Shown: positions 28,276 to 36,182 of the stretch, one piece after another
How positions within the stretch are numbered: position 1 is the stretch's first letter
Layout of the letters: every line of letters begins with the position of its first letter
NCBI GenBank assembly: GCA_964504595.1
Contig: CAZDEE010000004.1
Span: 18,329 to 82,328 of the forward strand
Length of the DNA stretch: 64,000 nt
Reading direction: 5' to 3'
Origin: CAG-826 sp964504595
GTDB taxonomy: Bacteria > Bacillota_I > Bacilli_A > RFN20 > CAG-826
Position numbers and translations under genes: made by a program
Notes under the pieces: generated by a model
What the model was told of the DNA's origin: nothing
The model's input: only the letters and a program-made list of their open reading frames with translations
Databases searched by the model: none

Positions 28276-28797
28276 ATGATTACTATTACTATTATTGGTT
28301 CAGACCGTTATGTTGTCGGTGAATATTCACGAAATGCTTCTAAAAAAATTGCTTCTCTTTTAGAGACAAATGAAGAAGAAATTCTCTTTTTAGCACCTGA
28401 ATATTATGTTTATCATAATGGGGTTGAACAAACTTCATATCAAGCTATTATCGAAATTAGATTACCAAAAAAATATCGTCCATTTGAGGAAAGAGTCGCG
28501 GAATTTATTAAGAAAACCGCTTCAGAATTTGTCGTTCATTTATCGATTAGATTTATTTATTTTGAAGATAAAATATACGATCATATTCATTATGAATATC
28601 CTCGCTATATTACTGAAGAAAATGAAGTATTAATCGATGAAGAAGAGTATGATGAAAATACCGAAATTTACGAAGGTAATATCTTTGAAAATTTTGAAGA
28701 GAAGCTTGCGGCCGCACAAGCGGAAAGAGATAATGAAGAAGATGATGATTGTGATTGCGATGGCGGTCATTGTAAATGTGGACATCATCACAATTAA
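28276..28797 (+). CDS. unknown protein with acidic linker and Cys/His-rich C-terminal tail
   Basis: A protein of 173 residues. The first about 110 form a compact alpha/beta-looking domain (ITIIGSDRYVVGEYS, then YQAIIEIRLPKKYRPFEERV and VHLSIRFIYFEDKIYDHIHYE). This weakly recalls the DUF1904/tautomerase-like pattern. Next comes an acidic linker (EEDDD), and the protein ends in CDCDGGHCKCGHHHN, with four Cys and four His in 15 residues. That tail looks like a metal-binding site (Zn, Ni or Cu; inference). The ATG at 28276 is chosen because AGAGGTGG lies upstream. The terminator follows at once. Confidence 0.7.
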   Translation: MITITIIGSDRYVVGEYSRNASKKIASLLETNEEEILFLAPEYYVYHNGVEQTSYQAIIEIRLPKKYRPFEERVAEFIKKTASEFVVHLSIRFIYFEDKIYDHIHYEYPRYITEENEVLIDEEEYDENTEIYEGNIFENFEEKLAAAQAERDNEEDDDCDCDGGHCKCGHHHN

Positions 28798-28810
28798 TTG
28801 AAATGAAATG

Positions 28811-28837
28811 AGTGTGTGTAAAAGCACACTTTTTTTA
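28811..28837 (+). terminator. intrinsic terminator
   Basis: Stem AGTGTG (28811-28816) with CACACT (28825-28830) and a T-run. Confidence 0.8.
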
Positions 28838-28845
28838 TAAAAAAA

Positions 28846-28886
28846 TTGAATTATTTTAACTTTTTCTTATTGTAACATGTTACAAT
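28846..28886 (+). promoter_or_regulatory. promoter with overlapping 18-bp palindromic operator
   Basis: A perfect 18-bp palindrome, ATTGTAACATGTTACAAT (28869-28886), lies 21 bases before the rsmB-like gene. Two readings place it on a promoter: TTGAAT (28846-28851), 16 bases, TATTGT (28868-28873); or an extended -10 TGTTACAAT (28878-28886). Either way a dimeric regulator bound there would block RNA polymerase. The regulator is not identified. Confidence 0.6.
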
Positions 28887-28907
28887 AAAAGGAAAGTAGG
28901 TGATTAT

Positions 28908-30173
28908 ATGAATTTGATTTTATCAGCAGTAAAAATTATTGGTAGAATTGTCGAAAAGGACATTCCTTTAGGTAAAGCGGCAAAGGAACATTTTTCTGTG
29001 CATTATTACACTAAAGAAGATCGCAAAATAATTAAAGCTTTAGTTGTTGTGGCTCTAAAACACGACAATGTTCTTGGAAGAATTGTTTTAGATAATTTTC
29101 CTTCAATTGGAAAAGAAGAAAAGCGCTTTTTAATTGTAGCATTAGCTAATGTTATTTTTGTGAAAAAGATTAGCCTTGATGAAACTACAGACGAAATCAC
29201 CTCTTTAATTAGCAATGAACATATTTCATTTGCGTTATTAGAAAAATTTATTCATCAACGTTTTGATACTTCTAATTTAGTACCTCCATATGTAATTTTA
29301 AATTCAACAGAATATTTTAATTTAAAGTATAATATTCCAGTTTGGTTAATCGATATGTGGGGGAAACATTATGGAAGAGCATTGTTACCTCGTTTGTTAA
29401 GCTCTATTGATCGAAAATATGTTCCAACATTAAGAGTTAATAAATCGATTATCAATAGAAGAGAAATTTATAATAATTATCCATCGTTATTTGAAAACGG
29501 AATAAGTGAAACCACAGTTAAGTATTTAGGAACAAAGACAGTATCAAAGATTGATGCGGTTAGAAGAGGAGAATTAATTCCTATTTCTGAATCACTTAAT
29601 CATGTCGTTAATAGATTATCAATTAAAGCAAGCGATGATGTTTTAATTGTTGCGGACACTCATTCTTCATTTTCATTAGCGTTAGGAGAAAGATTTAATT
29701 CAAGAAATAAAATTCTTTATGCTCTATCATCATATGAAGAAACAATCGATGCTAAAAAAGCAATTCGTAGTTGTGGATTTAATCAATTCGATGTTGTAGA
29801 ATCACCACTTAATCTTTTAGTTACTCATATTTCTGAGGCTAAAGATTTTGTAGTTGTTTTACCAACATCAAGTAACTTCCAAAGCATATCTTCAATTCCT
29901 GATTTCTTCCTTCATTTTAGTGCTGAAAAGTTGGATTCTATTATAAGTAGACAAGCAGAGTACTTAGAAGAATCTTCTGTTTATGTTAAAGATGGAGGAC
30001 ATCTTTTATATGTTATTGAAACTGGTAATAATAAAGAAGGAAGTTTACAAATTAAGTATTTCTTAGAATCGCATAAAGATTTTAGCCTTGTTGAAGAAAG
30101 ACAAATGCTTCCTTTAGATAAACGTGGAGGATTTTGTTATTTTGCTCTTTTAAAAAAAGGAGGAACTAAATAA
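28908..30173 (+). CDS. RsmB-like protein lacking the catalytic cysteines
   Basis: A protein of 421 residues in the position of rsmB (16S rRNA m5C967 methyltransferase), directly before rlmN. The N-terminal about 130 residues are NusB-like, and the rest aligns along the RsmB catalytic domain. The signature positions have changed. The SAM loop that normally reads D-A-C-A-A-P-G-G-K-T is IVADTHSSFS. The Pro-Cys-Ser motif is LPTSSNF (Thr320). The Tyr-Ser-Thr-Cys motif is YVIET (Glu371). Both cysteines of the methylation mechanism are therefore absent. It probably binds rRNA or the ribosome without methylating it. AGTAGGTG ribosome binding site; ends TAATG into rlmN. Confidence 0.8.
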   Translation: MNLILSAVKIIGRIVEKDIPLGKAAKEHFSVHYYTKEDRKIIKALVVVALKHDNVLGRIVLDNFPSIGKEEKRFLIVALANVIFVKKISLDETTDEITSLISNEHISFALLEKFIHQRFDTSNLVPPYVILNSTEYFNLKYNIPVWLIDMWGKHYGRALLPRLLSSIDRKYVPTLRVNKSIINRREIYNNYPSLFENGISETTVKYLGTKTVSKIDAVRRGELIPISESLNHVVNRLSIKASDDVLIVADTHSSFSLALGERFNSRNKILYALSSYEETIDAKKAIRSCGFNQFDVVESPLNLLVTHISEAKDFVVVLPTSSNFQSISSIPDFFLHFSAEKLDSIISRQAEYLEESSVYVKDGGHLLYVIETGNNKEGSLQIKYFLESHKDFSLVEERQMLPLDKRGGFCYFALLKKGGTK

Positions 30174-31213
30174 TGATAAATCTTTATGGAATGGAAATTA
30201 GAAAATTAGAAGCGTTAATGGCAACGGAAGGTCAAACGAAGTATCGTGCGACTCAACTTTATACATGGATTTATGGAAAAAACGCTCAGTCTTTTGATGA
30301 GATGACTGACGTTTCTTTAAGATTTAGAGAAGTTTTAAAAGAAAAATATTGTTTAAGAAAACCAACCATACATGTGAGACAAGATTCTAGTGATGGAACA
30401 ATTAAACTTTTGTTAAATTTAGAAGATGATTCAAAGGTGGAAACAGTATTAATGCGTTATAGTTATGGAAATGTGTTGTGTGTTACATCTCAAGTAGGTT
30501 GCAATATGGGATGCAGTTTTTGTGCTTCTGGACTTTTAAAAAAGAAAAGAGATTTATTGCCAGAAGAAATGGTTGGCCAAGTTTTAGTAATGAATGATCT
30601 TTTAAAAGAAGAAAATAGTGAAAAGCTCATCACTCATATTGTTGTTATGGGAACAGGAGAGCCATTTGATAACTATGAAAATGTAATAGATTTTGTGCGG
30701 ATTATGAATCATCCGAAAGCTTTTGCAATTGGAGCTCGTCATATTACCGTTTCAACATGCGGAATTCCTGATAAAATTAGACAATATGCTAGAGAAGGAT
30801 TGCAAATTAATTTAGCAATTTCCTTACATGCTCCAAACAATGAAATTCGTTCCAAAATTATGAAGATAAATAAGGCATATCCTTTAGAAGAACTCATTCC
30901 AGCAGTAGCGGAATATAATGAAGTTGCTTCAAGAAGAGTTACATTTGAATATATTCTTCTTGCGGGAGTAAATGATTCTCTAGAACATGCTGATCAACTT
31001 GCGGATTTAATTAAACCAACTTTTGCTTATGTTAACTTAATTCCATATAATCCAGTTATTGAAAACGGATATCGTCGTTCAAGTGATAAAGCGGTTCATG
31101 CCTTTTTAGACCGCTTAACAAAACGCGGAGTAACCGCGACTGTAAGAAAGGAATTCGGCACTGATATTGATGCGGCATGTGGTCAATTAAGAGCTAAACA
31201 TGAAAAACAATGA
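30173..31213 (+). CDS. rlmN: 23S rRNA (A2503-C2) / tRNA (A37-C2) methyltransferase RlmN
   Basis: Radical-SAM enzyme of 346 residues that methylates A2503 of 23S rRNA. The cluster motif CNMGCSFC supplies Cys110, Cys114 and Cys117. The C-terminal segment with DAACGQLR carries the cysteine that forms the methylcysteine/protein-RNA intermediate. The segment VVMGTGEPFDNY is the GEP motif. It overlaps rsmB by one base and the phosphatase gene by 4 bases. Confidence 0.96.
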   Translation: MINLYGMEIRKLEALMATEGQTKYRATQLYTWIYGKNAQSFDEMTDVSLRFREVLKEKYCLRKPTIHVRQDSSDGTIKLLLNLEDDSKVETVLMRYSYGNVLCVTSQVGCNMGCSFCASGLLKKKRDLLPEEMVGQVLVMNDLLKEENSEKLITHIVVMGTGEPFDNYENVIDFVRIMNHPKAFAIGARHITVSTCGIPDKIRQYAREGLQINLAISLHAPNNEIRSKIMKINKAYPLEELIPAVAEYNEVASRRVTFEYILLAGVNDSLEHADQLADLIKPTFAYVNLIPYNPVIENGYRRSSDKAVHAFLDRLTKRGVTATVRKEFGTDIDAACGQLRAKHEKQ

Positions 31214-32013
31214 GAATGCATGGAGATTTTTGTTATCAAACAGATATTGGAAATAAAAGAAAAATTAATGAGGATTGTGCGATAATTCTTAACAATTCTC
31301 ATGGTGATGTTCTCCTTGCCGTTTGCGATGGCTTAGGTGGACATAAAAGAGGAGATGAGGCTTCCTCATTAACAATTTCATTGTTACAAAATGCCTTTAA
31401 GAAAAAAGAGTATTTTTTTAGTGTAAAAACCGCGAAAAAGTGGTTAGAAAAAACTATTAAAGCAATTAATGAAAAAGTTTATTTAGAAGAAAAAGATAAA
31501 GTATATTCTGAGCATATGGGGACTACTTTAGTCGCGTGCCTTATTTTAAAACACCATCTTATTTTTGTTAATATCGGTGATTCTCGCGGATATATTTTAA
31601 GAATTCTAGATCAAGATATTGTTCTTGATTTTGAACAAGCGACAACAGATGATACAATTGCTGATTATTTAGTAAATATAGGAAGAATAAAAAAAGAAGA
31701 AAGAGAAAATTTTACCTCGCGACATGTTTTAACTAATGCAGTTGGTTTATTTCCATCTTTAAGAATGGAAATAAAAGTATTTCCGGTCGTGGAAAAAAAG
31801 CCATTCTTTGATAAGAAAAAAGAAAAATATGTTTTAAATTCAGTTCTGTTATGTTCAGATGGCTTGTTTTCGATGCTAAATAAAGATGAAATATTGCATG
31901 TTATTTCCTCAAATGAAGATGTTGAAAATAAGGTTGAAACTTTAATTTCAATGGCCAAGAACAATGGAGGAGATGACAATATCGCGGTTGCATTATGGGA
32001 GAGAAATTCATAA
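31210..32013 (+). CDS. prpC: PP2C-type Ser/Thr protein phosphatase (PrpC/Stp)
   Basis: Metal-dependent phosphatase of 267 residues that reverses the action of the adjacent kinase. The PPM motifs occur in order: RKINEDCA, AVCDGLGGHKRGDEAS (metal-binding Asp and Gly), EHMGTTLVA, NIGDSRGY, LCSDGLFSML and NNGGDDNIAVAL. It starts by ATGA overlap with rlmN, and ends TAATG into the kinase gene. In B. subtilis the equivalent pair PrpC/PrkC controls growth and dormancy exit. Confidence 0.93.
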   Translation: MRMHGDFCYQTDIGNKRKINEDCAIILNNSHGDVLLAVCDGLGGHKRGDEASSLTISLLQNAFKKKEYFFSVKTAKKWLEKTIKAINEKVYLEEKDKVYSEHMGTTLVACLILKHHLIFVNIGDSRGYILRILDQDIVLDFEQATTDDTIADYLVNIGRIKKEERENFTSRHVLTNAVGLFPSLRMEIKVFPVVEKKPFFDKKKEKYVLNSVLLCSDGLFSMLNKDEILHVISSNEDVENKVETLISMAKNNGGDDNIAVALWERNS

Positions 32014-32882
32014 TGATTAACAAAGATAAAATTGATAATCGGTATCAAATTATTAATCTTATTGATGTCGGAGGAACCTCTTCAGTATATAGGGCCTATG
32101 ATACAGTAAGAAAAAGAGATGTCGCTTTAAAAATTATGCTTGATTCAATTGCACAAAATGATGAATATTTAGAACGTTTTGAATCCGAAGCTTCATTTCT
32201 TGCTTCATTGCATCATATAAATATCTTGCAAATATATGGACTAGGCAATGATGATAATAAACCTTATATTGCTTATGAATTAATAAAATCACCATCATTA
32301 AGCGATTTGTTATTTAAAAATGGTGCGTTTTCTTATAAAGAAGCTTATCAAATAATGAATCAAATTTTAGATGGAATTAATTATATTCATAAGTTTTCCC
32401 TTATTCATTGTGATATTAAACCTCATAATATTTTTTATGGGATTGATGGTGTAATAAAAATAGGTGATTTTGGAATAGCAATGATTGAAAAGACCACGAT
32501 TAAAAATCAAAAGATTCATGGTTCAATTCCATATCTAGCTCCAGAAGTTATTCAAGGAAAATGTCCTTCATTTCAAAGCGATATTTATGCGCTTGGAGTG
32601 ACATTTTTTGAATTATTAACGAATAAATTGCCTTTTGATGGTGATAGTTTTGAACAGATTATGAATCAACACCTTAAATCGCCATTTCCAAGCTTATTAA
32701 AATATTGTCCTTATTTAAGTAAAGAAGTGGAAAATATTATTTATAAAGCTTGTTCAAAAAATCCTTTAGATCGATTTAAATCAGTTGAAGAATTTAAAAA
32801 TGCCTTAAAAAATATCAAAAATCCTTATAAAAAGAAGAAAATTTCGTTTTGGCAAAGATTATTTAAAAAGAGGAGTAATTAA
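32013..32882 (+). CDS. Hanks-type Ser/Thr protein kinase without TM or PASTA domains
   Basis: Occupies the prkC/stk position, 289 residues. The kinase domain is complete. It has the Gly-rich loop DVGGTSSVYRAYD, Lys40 (VALKIM), catalytic loop HCDIKPHN (132-139; Cys replaces the usual Arg of HRD), DFG (152-154) and APE (176-178). After the kinase domain only about 25 basic residues remain (KKKKISFWQRLFKKRSN). PrkC/PknB kinases normally continue with a TM helix and several PASTA repeats that sense muropeptides. These are absent, so this is a cytosolic or peripherally attached kinase. The start at 32013 overlaps the phosphatase stop. Confidence 0.92.
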   Translation: MINKDKIDNRYQIINLIDVGGTSSVYRAYDTVRKRDVALKIMLDSIAQNDEYLERFESEASFLASLHHINILQIYGLGNDDNKPYIAYELIKSPSLSDLLFKNGAFSYKEAYQIMNQILDGINYIHKFSLIHCDIKPHNIFYGIDGVIKIGDFGIAMIEKTTIKNQKIHGSIPYLAPEVIQGKCPSFQSDIYALGVTFFELLTNKLPFDGDSFEQIMNQHLKSPFPSLLKYCPYLSKEVENIIYKACSKNPLDRFKSVEEFKNALKNIKNPYKKKKISFWQRLFKKRSN

Positions 32883-33739
32883 TGAAAGGACTAATTGTAT
32901 CATCGGTATGTGGAAAATATGAAGTTATATCTAACAATAATAGATATGAAGTTCAACCAAGAGGTAAATTTAGATATAAAGGGGTTAAACCTTGTGTTGG
33001 TGATTATTGCGAATTTGATGAAAATAGTTTGATTATTGAATCTATTTTAGAAAGAAAAAATAAATTAATTCGCCCATCAATTGCCAATATTGATAAAGCA
33101 TACATCGTAATGTCTAAAGTTGAACCTGAGTTTTCTCCATTATTAATTTCAAAATTCTTAACTTTTTTATCTTCTTTTTCTATTCAAGCAGCATTAATCA
33201 TTACCAAAATGGATAAAGATGGAAATGATGAAGAAATCAAAAAATGGAAAGCAATTTATGAAATTCAAGGAATAGATGTTTATTTATTATCAATATTTCA
33301 AGATGATGATAAAGAAAGACTTATTAATGATTTAAAAAATAAAATATCGGTTTTTATGGGGCAATCTGGTGTTGGAAAGTCGTCGCTTTTAAATTATTTA
33401 GATCCAAATTTAAAATTAAAGATTGGTGAATATTCTTTCGCTTTAGGTAGAGGAAAGCATCAAACAAAAGAAGTTATTTTGCTTCCTTTTGAAGGTGGAT
33501 ATATTGGCGACACTCCTGGATTTTCTTCGTTGGATTTAAATTTAACTAAAGAAGAAATATCTGAGTTTTTCTTAGGCTTAAAACGTTTTTTTGGAAAATG
33601 TTATTTTAAAGATTGTACACATACTCATGAAAAGAATTGTCTTTTAAAAGAAGCAATAGAAAATAATGATTATAATAAAGAATTATATGAGCATTATTTA
33701 TTATTATTAAAAGAAATAGAAATGAATAAAAGAAGATAA
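32882..33739 (+). CDS. rsgA: ribosome small-subunit GTPase RsgA
   Basis: Circularly permuted GTPase of 285 residues that checks late 30S maturation. The order is an OB-fold (about 1-70), G4 TKMDKD (108-113), G1 GQSGVGKS (160-167), G3 DTPGFSS, then the zinc knuckle CYFKDCTHTHEKNC (Cys, Cys, His, Cys). Normal for the family. Starts on the last base of the kinase stop codon. Confidence 0.96.
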   Translation: MKGLIVSSVCGKYEVISNNNRYEVQPRGKFRYKGVKPCVGDYCEFDENSLIIESILERKNKLIRPSIANIDKAYIVMSKVEPEFSPLLISKFLTFLSSFSIQAALIITKMDKDGNDEEIKKWKAIYEIQGIDVYLLSIFQDDDKERLINDLKNKISVFMGQSGVGKSSLLNYLDPNLKLKIGEYSFALGRGKHQTKEVILLPFEGGYIGDTPGFSSLDLNLTKEEISEFFLGLKRFFGKCYFKDCTHTHEKNCLLKEAIENNDYNKELYEHYLLLLKEIEMNKRR

Positions 33740-33753
33740 GAAAGGAATTGTTT

Positions 33754-34422
33754 ATGAAAAGAAAGGTATACATTGCTCCTTCTTTATTAGCCTGTCAAAA
33801 GGGTAAAGAAGATGAGCAAATTCAAATTTTAAATAATTTAGGAGTGGATTATTTTCATTTTGATGTTATGGATGGAAAATTTGTTCCTAATACTTCTTTT
33901 TCAACAGATGATTTTATTTATATTAAAAGTATTTCTCCTTTGCCAATAGATGTCCATCTTATGGTAAATGATGTTTTTGGATATGTTAATAGTTACATTT
34001 CTTTAGGTGCGGATATTATTACAATTCACTATGAAGCATTAAAAAATGATGAAGAAAGAATTAGGGCATTAGAATTAATTCGTTCGCATCATGTAAAAGC
34101 GGGTATTTCTATTAAACCAAATACAGATTATAAAGTGTTGTTACCTTTGCTTAAACATTTAGATTTAATTTTAGTAATGTCGGTTGAACCAGGGAAGGGT
34201 GGGCAAGCTTTTATTGAGAGCAGCTTAGAAAAAATTAAAAATATTAAAAGAATAATTGATGAGTCAAATTATAATATTCTTCTTGAAGTAGATGGAGGAA
34301 TTAATAATGTAACTGGAAGAAAAGCATTTGAAGTAGGCGCAGATATTTTAGTTGCGGGATCTTATCTTTTCCATAAAGAAGATATTAAAGAAAGGGTAGC
34401 TTTAATAAAGGAAATATTATGA
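33754..34422 (+). CDS. rpe: ribulose-phosphate 3-epimerase
   Basis: TIM-barrel enzyme of the pentose phosphate pathway interconverting ribulose-5-P and xylulose-5-P, 222 residues. Motifs are APSLLAC, DYFHFDVMDGKFVPN (metal His and Asp), DVHLMV, VMSVEPGKGGQ and LEVDGGIN with the catalytic Asp. The ATG at 33754 follows AAAGGAA; an upstream TTG is not needed. The gene overlaps the next by 4 bases. Confidence 0.97.
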   Translation: MKRKVYIAPSLLACQKGKEDEQIQILNNLGVDYFHFDVMDGKFVPNTSFSTDDFIYIKSISPLPIDVHLMVNDVFGYVNSYISLGADIITIHYEALKNDEERIRALELIRSHHVKAGISIKPNTDYKVLLPLLKHLDLILVMSVEPGKGGQAFIESSLEKIKNIKRIIDESNYNILLEVDGGINNVTGRKAFEVGADILVAGSYLFHKEDIKERVALIKEIL

Positions 34423-35087
34423 AAGCGGAAATAGTCATTACTTTTTTAGTTGCGGTGATTTTATCATTTATTCTATTTATTGCTTTAGGATTACTTAATT
34501 ATAAAGATTATTATAAAAAGAAATATAATTTTTTAGGCAATTTTCCCTTTGAAATGCATGATAAGATGGAGATGAAAATCAACAATTATGTGCGCGCAAC
34601 ATTTTTATTTTTTTGTTTATCAAGCATATTTTTTCAATTTTCTTTATTTTCGCTTGTTAATATTATCTCACATACAATTTCTATAATAATAGGTTCTTTA
34701 AGTGCGTTAGCAATTATAGCTTTATTATTCATAAACTTAAATAATATTAAGTTACATGTTCTAGGGGTAACTTTAGCAATGTCGATGTCAATATTATCAT
34801 ATTTAGGCCTCATTAATTTTGCGATTCAAACGCCTCTATTTATTGAAAATAAAACTCTTTTATATATTTTATGTGGAGTTTTGGTAGTAGCTGAGTTTAG
34901 TCTTATATTCTTCCCTCAAATGAAAACGTGGATGAATTTTGAAAAAATTACAAATGAAGATGGAACATTGTCATATTCAAGAAGCAAAAATAACTTCTTA
35001 GCAGCGGTGGAGTGGTTTATTATTTTAAATCATTTTATATATTTAATTATTAGTTTTATTTTCATTATTCCTAGTTTTTTATATTAA
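34419..35087 (+). CDS. multi-pass membrane protein, unknown function
   Basis: A protein of 222 residues with about six hydrophobic segments (the first at 4-26, the last near the C-terminus) and short loops. A Lys/Tyr-rich stretch follows the first segment (YKDYYKKKYNF). No family recognised. It starts by ATGA overlap with rpe, so it is expressed as the tail of the rsmB-rlmN-phosphatase-kinase-rsgA-rpe operon. In Bacillus the corresponding place holds thiN. A terminator follows. Confidence 0.65.
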   Translation: MKAEIVITFLVAVILSFILFIALGLLNYKDYYKKKYNFLGNFPFEMHDKMEMKINNYVRATFLFFCLSSIFFQFSLFSLVNIISHTISIIIGSLSALAIIALLFINLNNIKLHVLGVTLAMSMSILSYLGLINFAIQTPLFIENKTLLYILCGVLVVAEFSLIFFPQMKTWMNFEKITNEDGTLSYSRSKNNFLAAVEWFIILNHFIYLIISFIFIIPSFLY

Positions 35088-35106
35088 AAGCTCACATGAG
35101 CTTTTT
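35086..35106 (+). terminator. intrinsic terminator of the rsmB-rpe operon
   Basis: Stem AAAAGCTC (35086-35093), loop ACAT, GAGCTTTT (35098-35105) and T-run. Confidence 0.85.
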
Positions 35107-35121
35107 CTTTTTTTAGGCATG

Positions 35122-35149
35122 AAAAAAACCATCCATTTGAGGATGGTTT
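35122..35149 (-). terminator. intrinsic terminator of rpmB
   Basis: On the minus strand, AAACCATCC (35149-35141 side) pairs with GGATGGTTT (35134-35126 side) around a 6-base loop, followed by T-run (A-run 35122-35128 on plus). Confidence 0.88.
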
Positions 35150-35163
35150 AATAATTACGACAA

Positions 35164-35355
35164 TTATTTTTTAGCGCCTTTATTAAGGGCCCGATAGGCA
35201 CGAGCCGACATACGAACTGTTCTTTCTTGACCATCAATAATTACTTTATATGGTTGTAAATTAACATTCCATTTACGGCGTGTTGCTCTTAATGAATGGG
35301 ACCGATTGTTTCCACTTAAAGGACCTTTTCCTAAGACTGGACAAACTCTTGACAT
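35164..35355 (-). CDS. rpmB: 50S ribosomal protein L28
   Basis: Small basic ribosomal protein of 63 residues. The family pattern is clear: CPVLGKGPLSGNNRSHS, then TRRKWNVNLQPYKV and VRMSARAYRAL. The GGGAGGT ribosome binding site and its own promoter and terminator make it a single-gene unit. In Bacillus rpmB also lies close to the rsgA/rpe region. Confidence 0.97.
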   Translation of the reverse strand: MSRVCPVLGKGPLSGNNRSHSLRATRRKWNVNLQPYKVIIDGQERTVRMSARAYRALNKGAKK

Positions 35356-35413
35356 AATGTAACCTCCCTTAATTTAAACGTTCTCGTGTAATGATTACCA
35401 CACATGCTAATAA

Positions 35414-35442
35414 AGGATAACACTAAATTACTACTTTTGCAA
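35414..35442 (-). promoter_or_regulatory. promoter of rpmB
   Basis: On the minus strand: -35 TTGCAA (35442-35437), 17 bases, -10 TATCCT (35419-35414) with a TG one base upstream of the -10 (extended -10). Confidence 0.6.
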
Positions 35443-35496
35443 TGATTTTCTAAATTTTTTTCTTATTATATTAATAAAAAAACTATAATGTGACCT

Positions 35497-35973
35497 TTAT
35501 TTTTTCTTTTTTTTCTTATCATCTTTGCTATCATCTTGTTTAAAAAAGCCTCTTTTTTCCATTTCATCAATTGAAATAGTGTTGTAACATCTTTTTAACA
35601 TTTCTGATAAAAGCTTTTTTTCTCTATCCATTGTTATAATGATTGTTTTTTTGTCGTGACCAATCATATATAAGTTAGGAGTCTCAGTTGACATAGGAAT
35701 ATCAATATAGGCGATATCTTTATATTTAATAACTCTTATATGAAATAATTGGTGATGTTCTAATGCGTTATCAGTTAATATTAATCTTGTCTTTACTATT
35801 GAAGCTGTAAATAGTCCGATTGAAGGAACATTTATTAATACAAGGACAGCGTAATGAATTCCATCGACATCGAATTTTAAACCCATAAAAATGTAGAAGT
35901 ATAATATATCTAAAATTACAACACAAGAGTACAGTATAATACTATTTTTTCTATTGTCTGGCTTAAGAATCAT
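35497..35973 (-). CDS. membrane protein with bacterial PH-like domain
   Basis: A protein of 158 residues: a short polar start, two hydrophobic segments at about 12-32 and 38-58, then a domain with RLILTDNALEHHQLF and IKYKDIAYIDIPM. The latter resembles the bacterial pleckstrin-homology (bPH) pattern found in small membrane proteins. A highly charged Lys/Asp tail (DDSKDDKKKKKK) ends the protein. Its role is unknown. AGGTGAAA ribosome binding site. Divergent from the Jet/Mks-like operon. Confidence 0.6.
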   Translation of the reverse strand: MILKPDNRKNSIILYSCVVILDILYFYIFMGLKFDVDGIHYAVLVLINVPSIGLFTASIVKTRLILTDNALEHHQLFHIRVIKYKDIAYIDIPMSTETPNLYMIGHDKKTIIITMDREKKLLSEMLKRCYNTISIDEMEKRGFFKQDDSKDDKKKKKK

Positions 35974-36117
35974 AATTTCACCTCGAATCTATAGCAATAT
36001 TATACGTTATTTTAATCAAAAAAATATAATAAAAATATCGATAAGTACAAATATGAAAAAAACATTAAAAAAAATGCTGAAAAAATAGATTTTAAGATTT
36101 ATTCTTTTATTCTTTTA

Positions 36118-36158
36118 TGCGATAATTAAATAAACTACTTCTCTATCCAAAGGATAGA
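36118..36158 (+). promoter_or_regulatory. promoter and leader inverted repeat of the Jet/Mks-like operon
   Basis: An extended -10 TGCGATAAT (36118-36126) has no strong -35. About 16 bases downstream lies an inverted repeat TCTATCC-AAA-GGATAGA (36142-36158), which would form a 7-bp hairpin in the leader or serve as an operator. It lies 25 bases before the first ATG; the AAGGAGGAG ribosome binding site is in between. Confidence 0.55.
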
Positions 36159-36182
36159 AAAGTAAAGATAAAGGAGGAGCTT

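Noticed and set aside
31665..32048. A 127-codon minus-strand open frame opposite the PP2C gene
   Set aside because: Shadow of the phosphatase gene, whose motifs run through the whole stretch; Phe/Ser-rich with no start signal.
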